The notes under the pieces were generated by a model. It was not told the origin of the DNA and searched no databases. It saw only the letters and a program-made list of their open reading frames with translations. Positions 25,908 to 34,367 of a DNA stretch of 64,000 bases are shown one piece after another (the stretch's first letter is position 1; every line of letters begins with the position of its first letter). The position numbers and the translations under genes are program-made. This DNA comes from JAPPFW01 sp965200835 (GTDB lineage: Bacteria > Actinomycetota > Acidimicrobiia > Spongiisociales > Spongiisociaceae): contig OZ241390.1 in assembly GCA_965200835.1 (NCBI GenBank), positions 372,001 to 436,000 on the forward strand, written 5' to 3'.

Positions 25908-27296
25908 ATGGAACTTGCGCAACGCCAGCGGGTCTTCACGAGGACCGGCACCGCCGCGATAGTCATTCTCGTCCTTGGTCTACTCTTTCTCCGACCCTTG
26001 GTGGCCCGCGCCGCCGAGCTGTTGGAAGGGGAGATCCAGTTCGTCCTGAACACCTTCTCCTTCCTCATCTGGGGCTCGCTCGTGATGTGGATGTGCGCAG
26101 GGTTCACCATGCTCGAATCGGGCGCGGTACGGACCAAGAATGCTTCGATGATCTGTCTGAAGAACATCGGCATCTACTCCATCGCCGGACTCGCGTACTT
26201 CGTGATCGGATACAACCTCATGTACATCGACGTGGGGGATCTGATCGGAAGGTTCGCTCTGTTCTACGGATCCTCGTCCAGCGAGCTCGCCCTGCTAGGA
26301 GGTTCGGAAGCTGCGACTGCCGAGGTCGTGGCCAACGGATACGCCGTCATGTCCGACTGGTTCTTCCAGATGGTCTTCGTAGCTACCACCGCCTCGATCG
26401 TGTCCGGCGCGATAGCCGAACGGGTCAACATGTGGTCCTTCTTCCTGTTCACCCTGATCCTCACCGCCTTCATCTACCCGGTAGTGGGCGCGTGGACCTG
26501 GGGTGGAGGATGGCTCGACGAGATGGGGTTCGTGGACTTCGCCGGCTCGACCATCGTCCATGGAACGGGCGGTTGGGCCGCGCTGGCCGGACTGATCGTC
26601 ATCGGACCCCGGCTCGGCAAGTTCCGCAAGGACGGCAGTGTCAAGCCCACTCCGCCGTCCAACGTGCTGGTCGTGACCCTGGGTGTATTCATCCTGTGGT
26701 TGGGATGGTTCGGATTCAACGGCGGATCACAGTTGGCACTCGGAAGCGCCCTGAACGCGGTAGCCATGAGCAACGTGCTGGTGAACACCAACCTGGCGGC
26801 CGCCGCTGGGGTGGTGGCTGCTCTGGCGGTCTCACGATCCATCCTCGGCCGTATGGATCTGTTCGCAGGGCTGAACGGAGCCATCGCCGGGCTGGTAGCT
26901 ATCACCGCGGGGCCCAACGTCGACAATCACCTGTGGGCGATCCTGATCGGCGCGATCGGCGGGATTCTCTGTACGGCTGGCATCAAGATCCTGGAGAGGA
27001 TGAAGATCGACGATGTGGTAGGCGCGGTCCCCGCCCACTTGCTGTGCGGCATCTGGGGAACCTTGGCGGCCAGCATCGCGGCGGGTGCTAGCTTCGGTGT
27101 GCAGCTGGTCGGTGTGGTGGCGGTGGGCGCCTTCGTGTTCATCATCTCCTATATCGTCTGGCGCCTGATCGACATGACGATGGGCCTGCGGGTTTCGAAG
27201 GAAGTCGAACGGATGGGTCAGGACAGCGGTGAGCTCGGAATCGAGGCCTACCCCGAGTTCGTGCTGATGCCCGAGGAATTCGGCGACGACGACTAG
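25908..27296 (+). CDS. amt: Ammonium transporter (Amt family)
   Basis: This 462-aa protein has about eleven to twelve helices and the Amt signatures GFTMLESGAVRTKNA and FVDFAGSTIVHGTGGWAALAG (with the pore His and the conserved Asp), plus a second His in LLCGIWGTLAA. An additional hydrophobic segment at the N-terminus may be a signal or helix. The ATG at 25908 has AGGAGAG upstream; the frame extends further, but the preceding part is not conserved. No glnK follows. A strong terminator ends the unit. It works with glnII at 48541-49578 in ammonium uptake and assimilation. Confidence 0.93.
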   Translation: MELAQRQRVFTRTGTAAIVILVLGLLFLRPLVARAAELLEGEIQFVLNTFSFLIWGSLVMWMCAGFTMLESGAVRTKNASMICLKNIGIYSIAGLAYFVIGYNLMYIDVGDLIGRFALFYGSSSSELALLGGSEAATAEVVANGYAVMSDWFFQMVFVATTASIVSGAIAERVNMWSFFLFTLILTAFIYPVVGAWTWGGGWLDEMGFVDFAGSTIVHGTGGWAALAGLIVIGPRLGKFRKDGSVKPTPPSNVLVVTLGVFILWLGWFGFNGGSQLALGSALNAVAMSNVLVNTNLAAAAGVVAALAVSRSILGRMDLFAGLNGAIAGLVAITAGPNVDNHLWAILIGAIGGILCTAGIKILERMKIDDVVGAVPAHLLCGIWGTLAASIAAGASFGVQLVGVVAVGAFVFIISYIVWRLIDMTMGLRVSKEVERMGQDSGELGIEAYPEFVLMPEEFGDDD

Positions 27297-27323
27297 AAGC
27301 CACGCCTGCACCCCATTTGGAGG

Positions 27324-27369
27324 GATCCCCTACTCAGTGCTCTCGGTGCTGGGTGGGGGATCTCTTTTA
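27324..27369 (+). terminator. Intrinsic terminator of amt
   Basis: An imperfect inverted repeat with GATCCCC (27324-27330) pairing GGGGATC (27356-27362), extended by G-U pairs toward the loop, is followed by TCTTTTAT. It lies 27 bases after the amt stop and 40 bases before the convergent quinone oxidoreductase gene, so it may serve both strands. Confidence 0.7.
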
Positions 27370-27402
27370 TGCCACTAGGAGCGGCGCAGTCGTCCCGACC
27401 GT

Positions 27403-28380
27403 CTAAACCTGGAGCAGCACCTTGCCGATAGCCTGGCGAGCCGCGATGGTGGCCAGGGCATCCACTGCGGACCCGAGGGGGAAGCGGCCGGAGATGCGGG
27501 GATCGATAGTTCCGTCTGCGGCCCACTCCAGCAGTCGAGTGAAGTTGGCTCGGTGTCGCTCTGGAGTGCGTCTCACGAAAGGCCCCCAGTAGACGCCCAC
27601 CAGGGAGCATCCCTTCAGGAGGGGCAGGTTCATCGGTGCTTTGGGAATCCGGCCCGAGGCGAAGCCGGTCACCAGGATGCGGCCTTCCCAGTTGATACAG
27701 CGGAGGCACTCCAGGAAGTTGTCCCCGCCCACCGGATCGTAGATCACATCCGCGCCCCGACCATCCGTCAGCTCCTTGGTCCGGTCCTTCAGGGACTCGC
27801 GGCGATAGTCGATGGTCTCATCAGCCCCCAATTCGAGGGCAACCTCCGCCTTGGCAGCCGATCCGACCGCCGCGATCACCCGGGCACCGAGAGCCTTGCC
27901 TAGCTGGATTCCTGCCGAACCGATCCCGCCGGTGGCTCCCGTGATCAGCAGCGTCTCCCCCGGTGCCAGCCGTGCCCGGTCGACCAGCGCGTGATAGCCG
28001 GTCCCGTAGGTGATGGGCAGGCAGGCGGCCCTCTCAGTAGTCACCTGATCCGGTAGCAGGAATACGTTCGAGGCCGAGACCCGGAACTGCTCGGCCATCG
28101 CACCTTGGAGGAGGTTGAAACCCAACACCCGGTCACCTGCCGCGAATTCGGTCACCTGATCGCCCACGGCCAGGACCCGGCCAGCGGCTTCGCCCCCGGG
28201 CACGAACGGCCGCGGTGGGCGTACCTGGTAGAGACCCTTGATCATCAGGATGTCGGGGAAGTTCAGCCCGATGACCTCGACGTCGATGATCACCTCGCCG
28301 GGTCCGGGCACGGGAGGGTCGACCTCCTGGTAGCTGAGCCCCTTGACAGGACCGAACTCTTGGACCACCTGCGCCTTCAT
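27403..28380 (-). CDS. Quinone oxidoreductase, zinc-independent MDR family
   Basis: This 325-aa protein is a medium-chain dehydrogenase/reductase of the NADPH:quinone oxidoreductase type. It has an N-terminal GroES-like domain (VDPPVPGPGEVIIDVEVIGLNFPD), GTGYHALVDRARL, the Rossmann motif ITGATGGIGSAGIQL and DPVGGDNFLECLRC. Zn-binding cysteines are absent, as in this branch. Substrate unknown. It is 39 bases downstream of the PFK gene on the same strand. Confidence 0.88.
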   Translation of the reverse strand: MKAQVVQEFGPVKGLSYQEVDPPVPGPGEVIIDVEVIGLNFPDILMIKGLYQVRPPRPFVPGGEAAGRVLAVGDQVTEFAAGDRVLGFNLLQGAMAEQFRVSASNVFLLPDQVTTERAACLPITYGTGYHALVDRARLAPGETLLITGATGGIGSAGIQLGKALGARVIAAVGSAAKAEVALELGADETIDYRRESLKDRTKELTDGRGADVIYDPVGGDNFLECLRCINWEGRILVTGFASGRIPKAPMNLPLLKGCSLVGVYWGPFVRRTPERHRANFTRLLEWAADGTIDPRISGRFPLGSAVDALATIAARQAIGKVLLQV

Positions 28381-28419
28381 CTCTCCTCCTTCGGCGACGA
28401 GCGGATCGGCAAATGCCGA

Positions 28420-29565
28420 TCAGTAGAGGAACATCGGTCTGCCCGCCAGGGCCTTGATGTCGGGCCGGTAGCTCTCCCGGTCGTACCAGGCGTCGACCTC
28501 CACCCGCCGGGCTCCTTGGGCGAGGACCGAGAGGTGCTCGGTGGTGTACACCCCATCCTGGAGGGCCACCATCCGGCCGCTCGTCCCCGCCATCATCAGC
28601 TCGGCTGCCATCGTCCCGAAGTTGAAACCCACCATCAGGTCCACCACGTCGGGCGGTCCGCTGCGCATGAGATACGCGACCTTCTGGTTCATGATGCCGA
28701 TCCCGGTCGCCTGCTTGATCAGGCTGCCGGTCATCTCCCCAATACCACCCAGCTTGCGGTGCCCGAAGGCGTCCGCCTCACCACTCTCCACCCGGTCACC
28801 CCCAACCAGGGACGCCCCTTCGGAAACCACCACTACCGCATATCGGCTGGGGTTGGCCTCCCGGTCGGCCGTCACCAGCCTCACCAGACGGTCTATGTCG
28901 AAGGGCACTTCGGCAATGAGCGTGCGGTCAGCCGAGGACAGGTATCCGGCTGCCAGGGCGGTCGCGCCCGAATAGCGGCCGAACAACTCGACCACCGCCA
29001 CTCTTTCGTGGCTGCCCACCGCGGTGCGGAGGTTGTTGATGAAGCTCACCGAGCGGGTCACGGCGGTAGAGAAGCCGATGCAGTACTCCGTGCCGGGGAC
29101 ATCGTTGTCCATGGTTTTCGGAATGGCGACTACCGGAATCCCCTCCTGGTGCATCCGGAGGGCATAGGACAGGGTGTCATCCCCGCCGATAGCGACCAGA
29201 GCATCGAGGCCCAAGCTCTCGATCACCCGCACCGCGTGATGGGTCAGGTCATAAGGTGGTGGGGAATCCGGACGCGGGAGGAAGGACGGTAGGGCCGGCC
29301 CGGCCACCCGCCCCGGGTTGGTCCGGCTGCTGTGCAGCATGGTCCCACCGCTCCGATCGATGGTCCGCACTGCCAGCCGGTTCAGATCCATGGTGTGGGA
29401 AGCCACCGAGGAGGAGTCGCCGGGATCGATGTTCAGTACCGCGCCCCACCCCCGACGCAGACCGATGACCGCATGCCCGGCCTCACCCACGCGATTCACG
29501 AACGCCTTGATCACCGGGTTCAGCCCTGGAACGTCCCCTCCCCCGGTCAGGATTCCTATCCGCAC
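28420..29565 (-). CDS. Phosphofructokinase, pyrophosphate-type signature
   Basis: This 381-aa phosphofructokinase has GGGDVPGLN at residues 8-16, GGDD at 127-130 and PKTMDND at 149-155 with the catalytic Asp. In PFK numbering, ATP-dependent enzymes have Gly at the residue after GGD and in PGTIDND; here they are Asp and Lys, which are the features of pyrophosphate-dependent enzymes. PPi use is therefore inferred, but some ATP-specific clades blur the rule. It would interconvert fructose 6-phosphate and fructose 1,6-bisphosphate. It precedes the quinone oxidoreductase gene. Confidence 0.88.
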   Translation of the reverse strand: MRIGILTGGGDVPGLNPVIKAFVNRVGEAGHAVIGLRRGWGAVLNIDPGDSSSVASHTMDLNRLAVRTIDRSGGTMLHSSRTNPGRVAGPALPSFLPRPDSPPPYDLTHHAVRVIESLGLDALVAIGGDDTLSYALRMHQEGIPVVAIPKTMDNDVPGTEYCIGFSTAVTRSVSFINNLRTAVGSHERVAVVELFGRYSGATALAAGYLSSADRTLIAEVPFDIDRLVRLVTADREANPSRYAVVVVSEGASLVGGDRVESGEADAFGHRKLGGIGEMTGSLIKQATGIGIMNQKVAYLMRSGPPDVVDLMVGFNFGTMAAELMMAGTSGRMVALQDGVYTTEHLSVLAQGARRVEVDAWYDRESYRPDIKALAGRPMFLY

Positions 29566-29696
29566 TTATCTCCTCCATGGTCAGTACCGGCCTGAGGCCG
29601 CCGGTCGAACGCGCGGCACGGTCTCCGGCCACGCCCCGCGAGCATGGTGGAAACGCTACCGGATTGAGGCGGTCACTGGTCCTACCATATGCCCTC

Positions 29697-30104
29697 GTGA
29701 AGCTCTTGAACCTGGACCACGTGGCTATCGCGGTACACGATCTCGACCAGGCCCTGGCAGAGTATCGCGACAGGTACCGGATCGGCCCCCTCTATCGGGA
29801 GGTGATCGAGGATCAGGGCGTCGAAGAGGCAATGCTGCCGGTGGGCGGCTCGTTCGTCCAGCTGCTGGCCGCCCTCCATCCTGACACCCCGGTCGGCAGG
29901 TTCCTGGAACGCCGCGGGGAGGGTCTTCACCACCTCGCCTACGCGGTGGTGAACATCGAGGTTGCCCTGGCCCATCTCAAGGCTGAAGGTGCTCGGTTGG
30001 TCGATGAGCAGCCCAGATCAGGGGGGCGAGGCACCCGGATCGCCTTCGTGCATCCCAAAGGGGGAAACCAAACCCTCGTCGAGCTGGTCGAATACACGTT
30101 GTGA
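29697..30104 (+). CDS. mce: Methylmalonyl-CoA epimerase
   Basis: This 135-aa VOC-fold protein begins with LNLDHVAIAVHDLDQALAEY and contains EGLHHLAYAV and GTRIAFVHPKGGNQTLVELVE, the metal ligands and loops of methylmalonyl-CoA epimerase, which converts (S)- to (R)-methylmalonyl-CoA. Start GTG 29697 gives the normal length; the upstream reading to 29577 is not conserved. Its stop overlaps the start of the next gene (GTGA), a small carboxylase-like protein, consistent with propionyl-CoA metabolism. Confidence 0.87.
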   Translation: MKLLNLDHVAIAVHDLDQALAEYRDRYRIGPLYREVIEDQGVEEAMLPVGGSFVQLLAALHPDTPVGRFLERRGEGLHHLAYAVVNIEVALAHLKAEGARLVDEQPRSGGRGTRIAFVHPKGGNQTLVELVEYTL

Positions 30105-30478
30105 AAACCAGGAATGGGAACCAATCCGGCAAGAACGGGAACCAAACTGACCACGCCGTGGGCTTCCGGATCACCGGCGGCGCCGGGCCCTACGAGACGG
30201 CCGCCATCGCGGCGGTGATCGAGCATTCGCTGGCGGAGGAACGGAGGGTGGCGGGTCCACCACCGAGGCGTTTCTCCAACTGGCGGATGTTTGCCATGAG
30301 CGAACCCTTCATCCCCCCGAAATTCGTCACGAACGGAGGGAACGGCGCCGGACGATCGAGCGCGCCTCGGCTGAGCCGGCGATCAGGGCCGTCACTAGAT
30401 ACGCGACCCCAGCCACACCCAGGCCGGCCGCGGTCGCCACGACGCCCGTCCCGAAGTCGGGCAAGCCCCCGCCCGTAA
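30101..30478 (+). CDS. Possible acyl-CoA carboxylase epsilon subunit
   Basis: This 125-aa frame starts GTG (overlapping the epimerase stop) and has FRITGGAGPYETAAIAAVIEHSLAEE followed by a Trp-containing tail (SNWRMF). Small epsilon subunits of actinobacterial acyl-CoA carboxylases have a similar layout of a short beta strand, a helical EEIAAL-like segment and a C-terminal Trp. After about residue 80 it reads antisense through murJ (from 30327), where composition becomes Arg/Pro-rich, so either the natural protein is shorter (a frameshift before the overlap) or the two genes overlap by about 150 bases. The call is tentative. Confidence 0.45.
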   Translation: MKTRNGNQSGKNGNQTDHAVGFRITGGAGPYETAAIAAVIEHSLAEERRVAGPPPRRFSNWRMFAMSEPFIPPKFVTNGGNGAGRSSAPRLSRRSGPSLDTRPQPHPGRPRSPRRPSRSRASPRP

Positions 30479-31898
30479 TCGAGTCCGCCACCAGCCAACC
30501 GGCTACCGCCGCCACCCCGGTCGCCAGGGTCACCTGGAACAAGGTGCCTGCCAAACCCTCCATACCCTCGGATGTGTGCCGGCGGCGCCACAGCAGTCCG
30601 AGGGTGAGGGCGTGACCGGTTATCGCCACGGAACTGGCAACGGCCACCCCCGGCACTCCTCCGATCCGGAAGCCGGCCACGAACATCGGAATGGCAACCA
30701 CCGTCCAGGCGGTTCCGGCGGCCACCGGCAGCCACATCTGGCGATGGGCATAGAACCCCCGGCCGTATACCTGATGGACCCCCCAGGCCGGGATACTCAA
30801 TGAATAACCGATCAGGGCCGCGGCGGTGAGCACTGTTCCCTCCGGGCTGAACTGGCCATGCTGGAAGGCCATCCTGACAGCCGGCTGGCTCACCGCGATG
30901 ATTCCGGCCACCGCCGCACCACTGGCGAACACCACCATGCGTAGCGCCCGGCCCATGGAGACCAGCATGTCGCCGGTGCGTCCCTCGGCCACCTGGCGAG
31001 CCAGTAGGGGGTAGGCAGCTACGGCCGCGGCCTGGGCAATCACCCCGACCGGCACCATGTTCACCCGGCGAGCCAGATTCAAAGCGAAGATGGATCCCTC
31101 CGATGCCGCCGCCGCCACCACCTTGCCCATAGACTCGTCGAGTACGACGATCGATTGGCCGACCATCAACGGGAAGGCCAACCGGAGGTAATCGGCGAAG
31201 GCAGGATGGCGGAAGTCGACCCGCCCGAAGGTGATGCTCATACCCAGCCGGCGGACACCCCACCACTGCAGGCCAAAGTTGCCGATCAGCGCACCGGCCA
31301 CTGCCCCGACGACGAAGCCGGTGGCCGATGCCTCACCAGACCAGGTGCCTACCAGACCCCCGAGGATGATGCTGGCGTTGTAGATGATGGGTGCCAGGGT
31401 GGGCACCAGGAAACGCCCGCGGGCGTACTGCACCGACATCAGCAGGCCGCCCGTCACGAAGAAGATCTGGGTCGGCAACACCATACGGGTCAACCGGGTG
31501 ATCTCGGCAAGCTCGGCTTCATCCAGCTGACCGCCTGACCCGAAGAGCAGGTCCACCATGACACCGGCACCAGCCATCCCCACCCCGGTGAGGACGATGA
31601 TCAGCACGGCGACCGGCCGGAACACCGCATTGAAGGCCAGGCGCGCACCGTCGTGATCCCCGCGGGCGAGGTAGTGACTGAGGATCGGGATGAAAGTGAT
31701 GGACAGCAGACCACCCGCCAGCAGGTAGTTCAAGAAGTCCGGAACGATGAAGGCCGCCTCGTAGGCATCGGCCACGGTCGTGTCTCCTAAGCGATTCGCC
31801 AGAACCACGTTGCGGGCAAAACCCAGGATCCGTGACAGGAGGATTCCGGCGGCCACTACCGGGACCGCTCTCGCCATTCCACTGGTGGCGCTGCTCAT
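30327..31898 (-). CDS. murJ: Lipid II flippase MurJ
   Basis: This 523-aa protein has about fourteen helices of the MOP/MATE-like fold. Typical MurJ segments include LSRILGFARNVVLANRLGD and FNYLLAGGLLSITFIPILS (near residues 25-75) and GTWSGEASATGFVVGAVAG. It flips lipid II for peptidoglycan synthesis. The start at 31898 (MSSATSG) gives an ATGA overlap with the PHP gene. An extension to 32087 would read deep into that gene. Confidence 0.92.
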   Translation of the reverse strand: MSSATSGMARAVPVVAAGILLSRILGFARNVVLANRLGDTTVADAYEAAFIVPDFLNYLLAGGLLSITFIPILSHYLARGDHDGARLAFNAVFRPVAVLIIVLTGVGMAGAGVMVDLLFGSGGQLDEAELAEITRLTRMVLPTQIFFVTGGLLMSVQYARGRFLVPTLAPIIYNASIILGGLVGTWSGEASATGFVVGAVAGALIGNFGLQWWGVRRLGMSITFGRVDFRHPAFADYLRLAFPLMVGQSIVVLDESMGKVVAAAASEGSIFALNLARRVNMVPVGVIAQAAAVAAYPLLARQVAEGRTGDMLVSMGRALRMVVFASGAAVAGIIAVSQPAVRMAFQHGQFSPEGTVLTAAALIGYSLSIPAWGVHQVYGRGFYAHRQMWLPVAAGTAWTVVAIPMFVAGFRIGGVPGVAVASSVAITGHALTLGLLWRRRHTSEGMEGLAGTLFQVTLATGVAAVAGWLVADSITGGGLPDFGTGVVATAAGLGVAGVAYLVTALIAGSAEARSIVRRRSLRS

Positions 31899-32737
31899 CG
31901 GAGCCGGCCCCGGAGCTCCTCCAACACCCGGTCCGGAACCGCCAGATCGCCCCGACCCACCCCGACCTGCAGATCGGGTTTGTATTCGCCGTGGAAGTCG
32001 GATCCGCCGGACGGCAGCAGGCCGAAGGAGCGCACCGTTCGTTCCAAACGGTGACGGGTGGCCTGGTCGTATCGACCGTAGAAGCACTCCACTCCCACCA
32101 GGCCCAGGCCAGTCAACCAGCGATAAGTATCGGCATACTCGGTCGAGGTGTTGAGACCGAGGGTGTGAGGATGAGCCAGGATCGGGATCCCCCCGGATCG
32201 GTGGGCCAGGCTGATGGCCTCGGGCGGATCCAGGAGAGGGCGGGCCACGTAGGCAGGCCGGCCGGCACCCAGGTACTCCCGGAAGGCGGCGGCTATGTCG
32301 GAAACGTAGCCCTTCTTCTTCATCACCCCGGCCAGATGAGGTCGGCCGACCGCCCCCCCGCCGGCCTCTGCGAGAACCTCTTCATAGGTGATATCGAAGC
32401 CCAGCGTGCGCAGGCGCGAGGCCATGGCCCGGTTCCGTTGGTGACGTGCCCTTCGAAGCTCGGCCAGCCGATCCTGGAGAGGTCCGCGGCCGGGCTCGAG
32501 GAAGAGCACCAAGATATGCAACCCACCGCGGTCCCAGGTGCAAGACAGCTCCACACCGGGAACCAGCTCCAACCCGTACTTTCGAGCCTCCTCCCGTGCC
32601 TCGGCAACACCCGCCTGGGTGTCGTGATCGGTCAGCGCCATCGCTGTCAGTCCAGCAAGAGCGGCGAGCCTGACCAGTTCCGAGGGACGCTCGCTGCCAT
32701 CGGACGCGGTGGAGTGAACGTGGAGATCGACAGCCAT
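31895..32737 (-). CDS. PHP-domain phosphoesterase
   Basis: This 280-aa protein has the PHP metal motifs: DLHVHSTASDGS at residues 4-15, LTDHDT near 36, PGVELSC near 60, and the C-terminal SDFHGEYKPD. It resembles YciV/RNase AM-type 3',5'-nucleoside bisphosphate phosphatases and related predicted phosphoesterases; the true substrate is unknown. It overlaps murJ and probably shares its transcript. Confidence 0.85.
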   Translation of the reverse strand: MAVDLHVHSTASDGSERPSELVRLAALAGLTAMALTDHDTQAGVAEAREEARKYGLELVPGVELSCTWDRGGLHILVLFLEPGRGPLQDRLAELRRARHQRNRAMASRLRTLGFDITYEEVLAEAGGGAVGRPHLAGVMKKKGYVSDIAAAFREYLGAGRPAYVARPLLDPPEAISLAHRSGGIPILAHPHTLGLNTSTEYADTYRWLTGLGLVGVECFYGRYDQATRHRLERTVRSFGLLPSGGSDFHGEYKPDLQVGVGRGDLAVPDRVLEELRGRLR

Positions 32738-32767
32738 CCGCCAGCGAGGCTACCCGCGGGCTGTGGG

Positions 32768-33013
32768 TCAGCCGTCGACGGTGGTGATATCGGTCACGCC
32801 CGGCAGGGAGGTATCGGTTACCACCGGGGCCGGTTCGGGAGTAGCGTCACCCGTGAGCAAGTTGCCCACCACGGAAATAATGACCACCGAACCCGCGATC
32901 ACCAGGCCGGTAACGATCCGGCGGCGCCATTTGGCCCGTTTAGCGGCCTGGCGCTCTGCTTCCAGCCGAGCCCGGCGTTGCTCCTTCTGACGCGCCCTTT
33001 TCGCGGTCCCCAT
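32768..33013 (-). CDS. Small basic single-pass membrane protein
   Basis: This 81-aa protein has a highly charged N-terminus (MGTAKRARQKEQRRARLEAE), one transmembrane helix (IVTGLVIAGSVVIISVVGNLL) and a short Thr/Pro-rich tail. The N-terminal pattern resembles the cytoplasmic anchor found before peptidyl-prolyl isomerase domains in related actinobacteria, but no isomerase domain follows. Start ATG 33013 is preferred over an upstream one that only adds non-conserved residues. Confidence 0.6.
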   Translation of the reverse strand: MGTAKRARQKEQRRARLEAERQAAKRAKWRRRIVTGLVIAGSVVIISVVGNLLTGDATPEPAPVVTDTSLPGVTDITTVDG

Positions 33014-33125
33014 GGCGGCCGATTCTAGGCGTGTCCCCCGCGCTAGGGGGCCCTCGCTTCGTATCTGTCTCGATGCCAATAGAATGCGGGGACAGCTAGC
33101 CCCCCTCCCTTAGGATCTGCCCCCC

Positions 33126-34367
33126 ATGGCTCTGATCGTCCAAAAGTACGGTGGCACTTCGGTGGCCGACCCCGAACGGATCCGGCACGTCTCCCGGCGG
33201 GTGGCCCGAACGCGCCAGGCCGGTAACGACGTGATCGTGGTGGTCTCCGCCATGGGTAACTCGACCGATGAACTCATCTCGCTGGCCCACCGGGTCAGTT
33301 CCGATCCCCCCGCCCGCGAGATGGACATGCTACTTACCGCCGGGGAGCGGATCTCGATGGCGCTGCTGGCCATGGCCCTCCACCGGGAGGGCACGCCGGC
33401 CCTCAGCCTCACCGGCTCACAGGCCGGCATCCTCACCGATGCCTCCCATGGCGAAGCGAAGATCACGGCCATCCGGGGAACTAGGGTCCGGGAGGGTCTG
33501 GACGCCGGCCGGGTCGTTATAGTCGCCGGCTTTCAGGGCGTGGATCCATCCTCCAAGGAGATAACCACGCTGGGGCGGGGCGGTTCGGATGCCACCGCGG
33601 TTGCCCTGGCCTCCGCCCACCAGGCAGATGTGTGCGAGATATACACCGATGTCGAGGGGGTCTTCACCGCCGATCCTCGAGTGGAGCCCCGGGCACGCAA
33701 GCTCGACGAAGTGTCTTTCGACGAGATGCTGGAGCTGGCGGCGGGCGGGGCCGGAGTGCTGATGGCCCGGTCTGTGGAGGTAGGCCGCCGGTTCGGTATA
33801 CCGATCCACGTCCGCTCCTCCTTCGTGGAGGATCAGGGCACGTGGGTCAAGGAGAAGACTATGGAAGAGGTAATCATCAGGGGTGTAGCGCACGACACCT
33901 CGGAGGCGAAGGTCACCGTGCGCGGCGTACCGGACCGCCCGGGCGTGGCCGCCGTGCTGTTCGAGGAGCTGGCCCGGGCCCGGATCAACGTCGACATGAT
34001 CGTGCAGAATGTCGGGGAGGACGGCAGCACCGACATCAGCTTCACGGTTCCCCAATCCCACGCTGACGAGGCTCGCCGGGCGACCCTTCCCCTGGCCAGG
34101 GACCTGGAGGCCCGGGGAGTGCCGGTAGTGGACGACGGGATCGCCAAGGTGTCCCTGGTTGGCGCTGGCATGAGGTCCACCCTCGGGGTGGCCGCCCGGG
34201 TCTTTCGAGCCCTGGCCGACTCCCGCATCAACATCGAGATGATCTCCACCTCCCCCATCCGCATCTCTTGCGTGGTGCGGCGTGAATGCGCTGAGCAGGC
34301 GGTCAGAGCCCTCCATGACGAGTTCGACCCACCCGTGATCATCGAAGAGGTCGGCGCCGATGGCTGA
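33126..34367 (+). CDS. lysC: Aspartate kinase
   Basis: This 413-aa enzyme starts the aspartate family pathway. Visible are KYGGTSVADPERI (residues 7-19), GRGGSDATAVALA, VCEIYTDVEGVFTADPR and two C-terminal ACT domains for feedback by lysine/threonine (VTVRGVPDRPGVAAVLFEEL; VSLVGAGMRSTLGVAARVF). Overlaps asd by eight bases, as expected for a coupled lysC–asd unit. Confidence 0.96.
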   Translation: MALIVQKYGGTSVADPERIRHVSRRVARTRQAGNDVIVVVSAMGNSTDELISLAHRVSSDPPAREMDMLLTAGERISMALLAMALHREGTPALSLTGSQAGILTDASHGEAKITAIRGTRVREGLDAGRVVIVAGFQGVDPSSKEITTLGRGGSDATAVALASAHQADVCEIYTDVEGVFTADPRVEPRARKLDEVSFDEMLELAAGGAGVLMARSVEVGRRFGIPIHVRSSFVEDQGTWVKEKTMEEVIIRGVAHDTSEAKVTVRGVPDRPGVAAVLFEELARARINVDMIVQNVGEDGSTDISFTVPQSHADEARRATLPLARDLEARGVPVVDDGIAKVSLVGAGMRSTLGVAARVFRALADSRINIEMISTSPIRISCVVRRECAEQAVRALHDEFDPPVIIEEVGADG

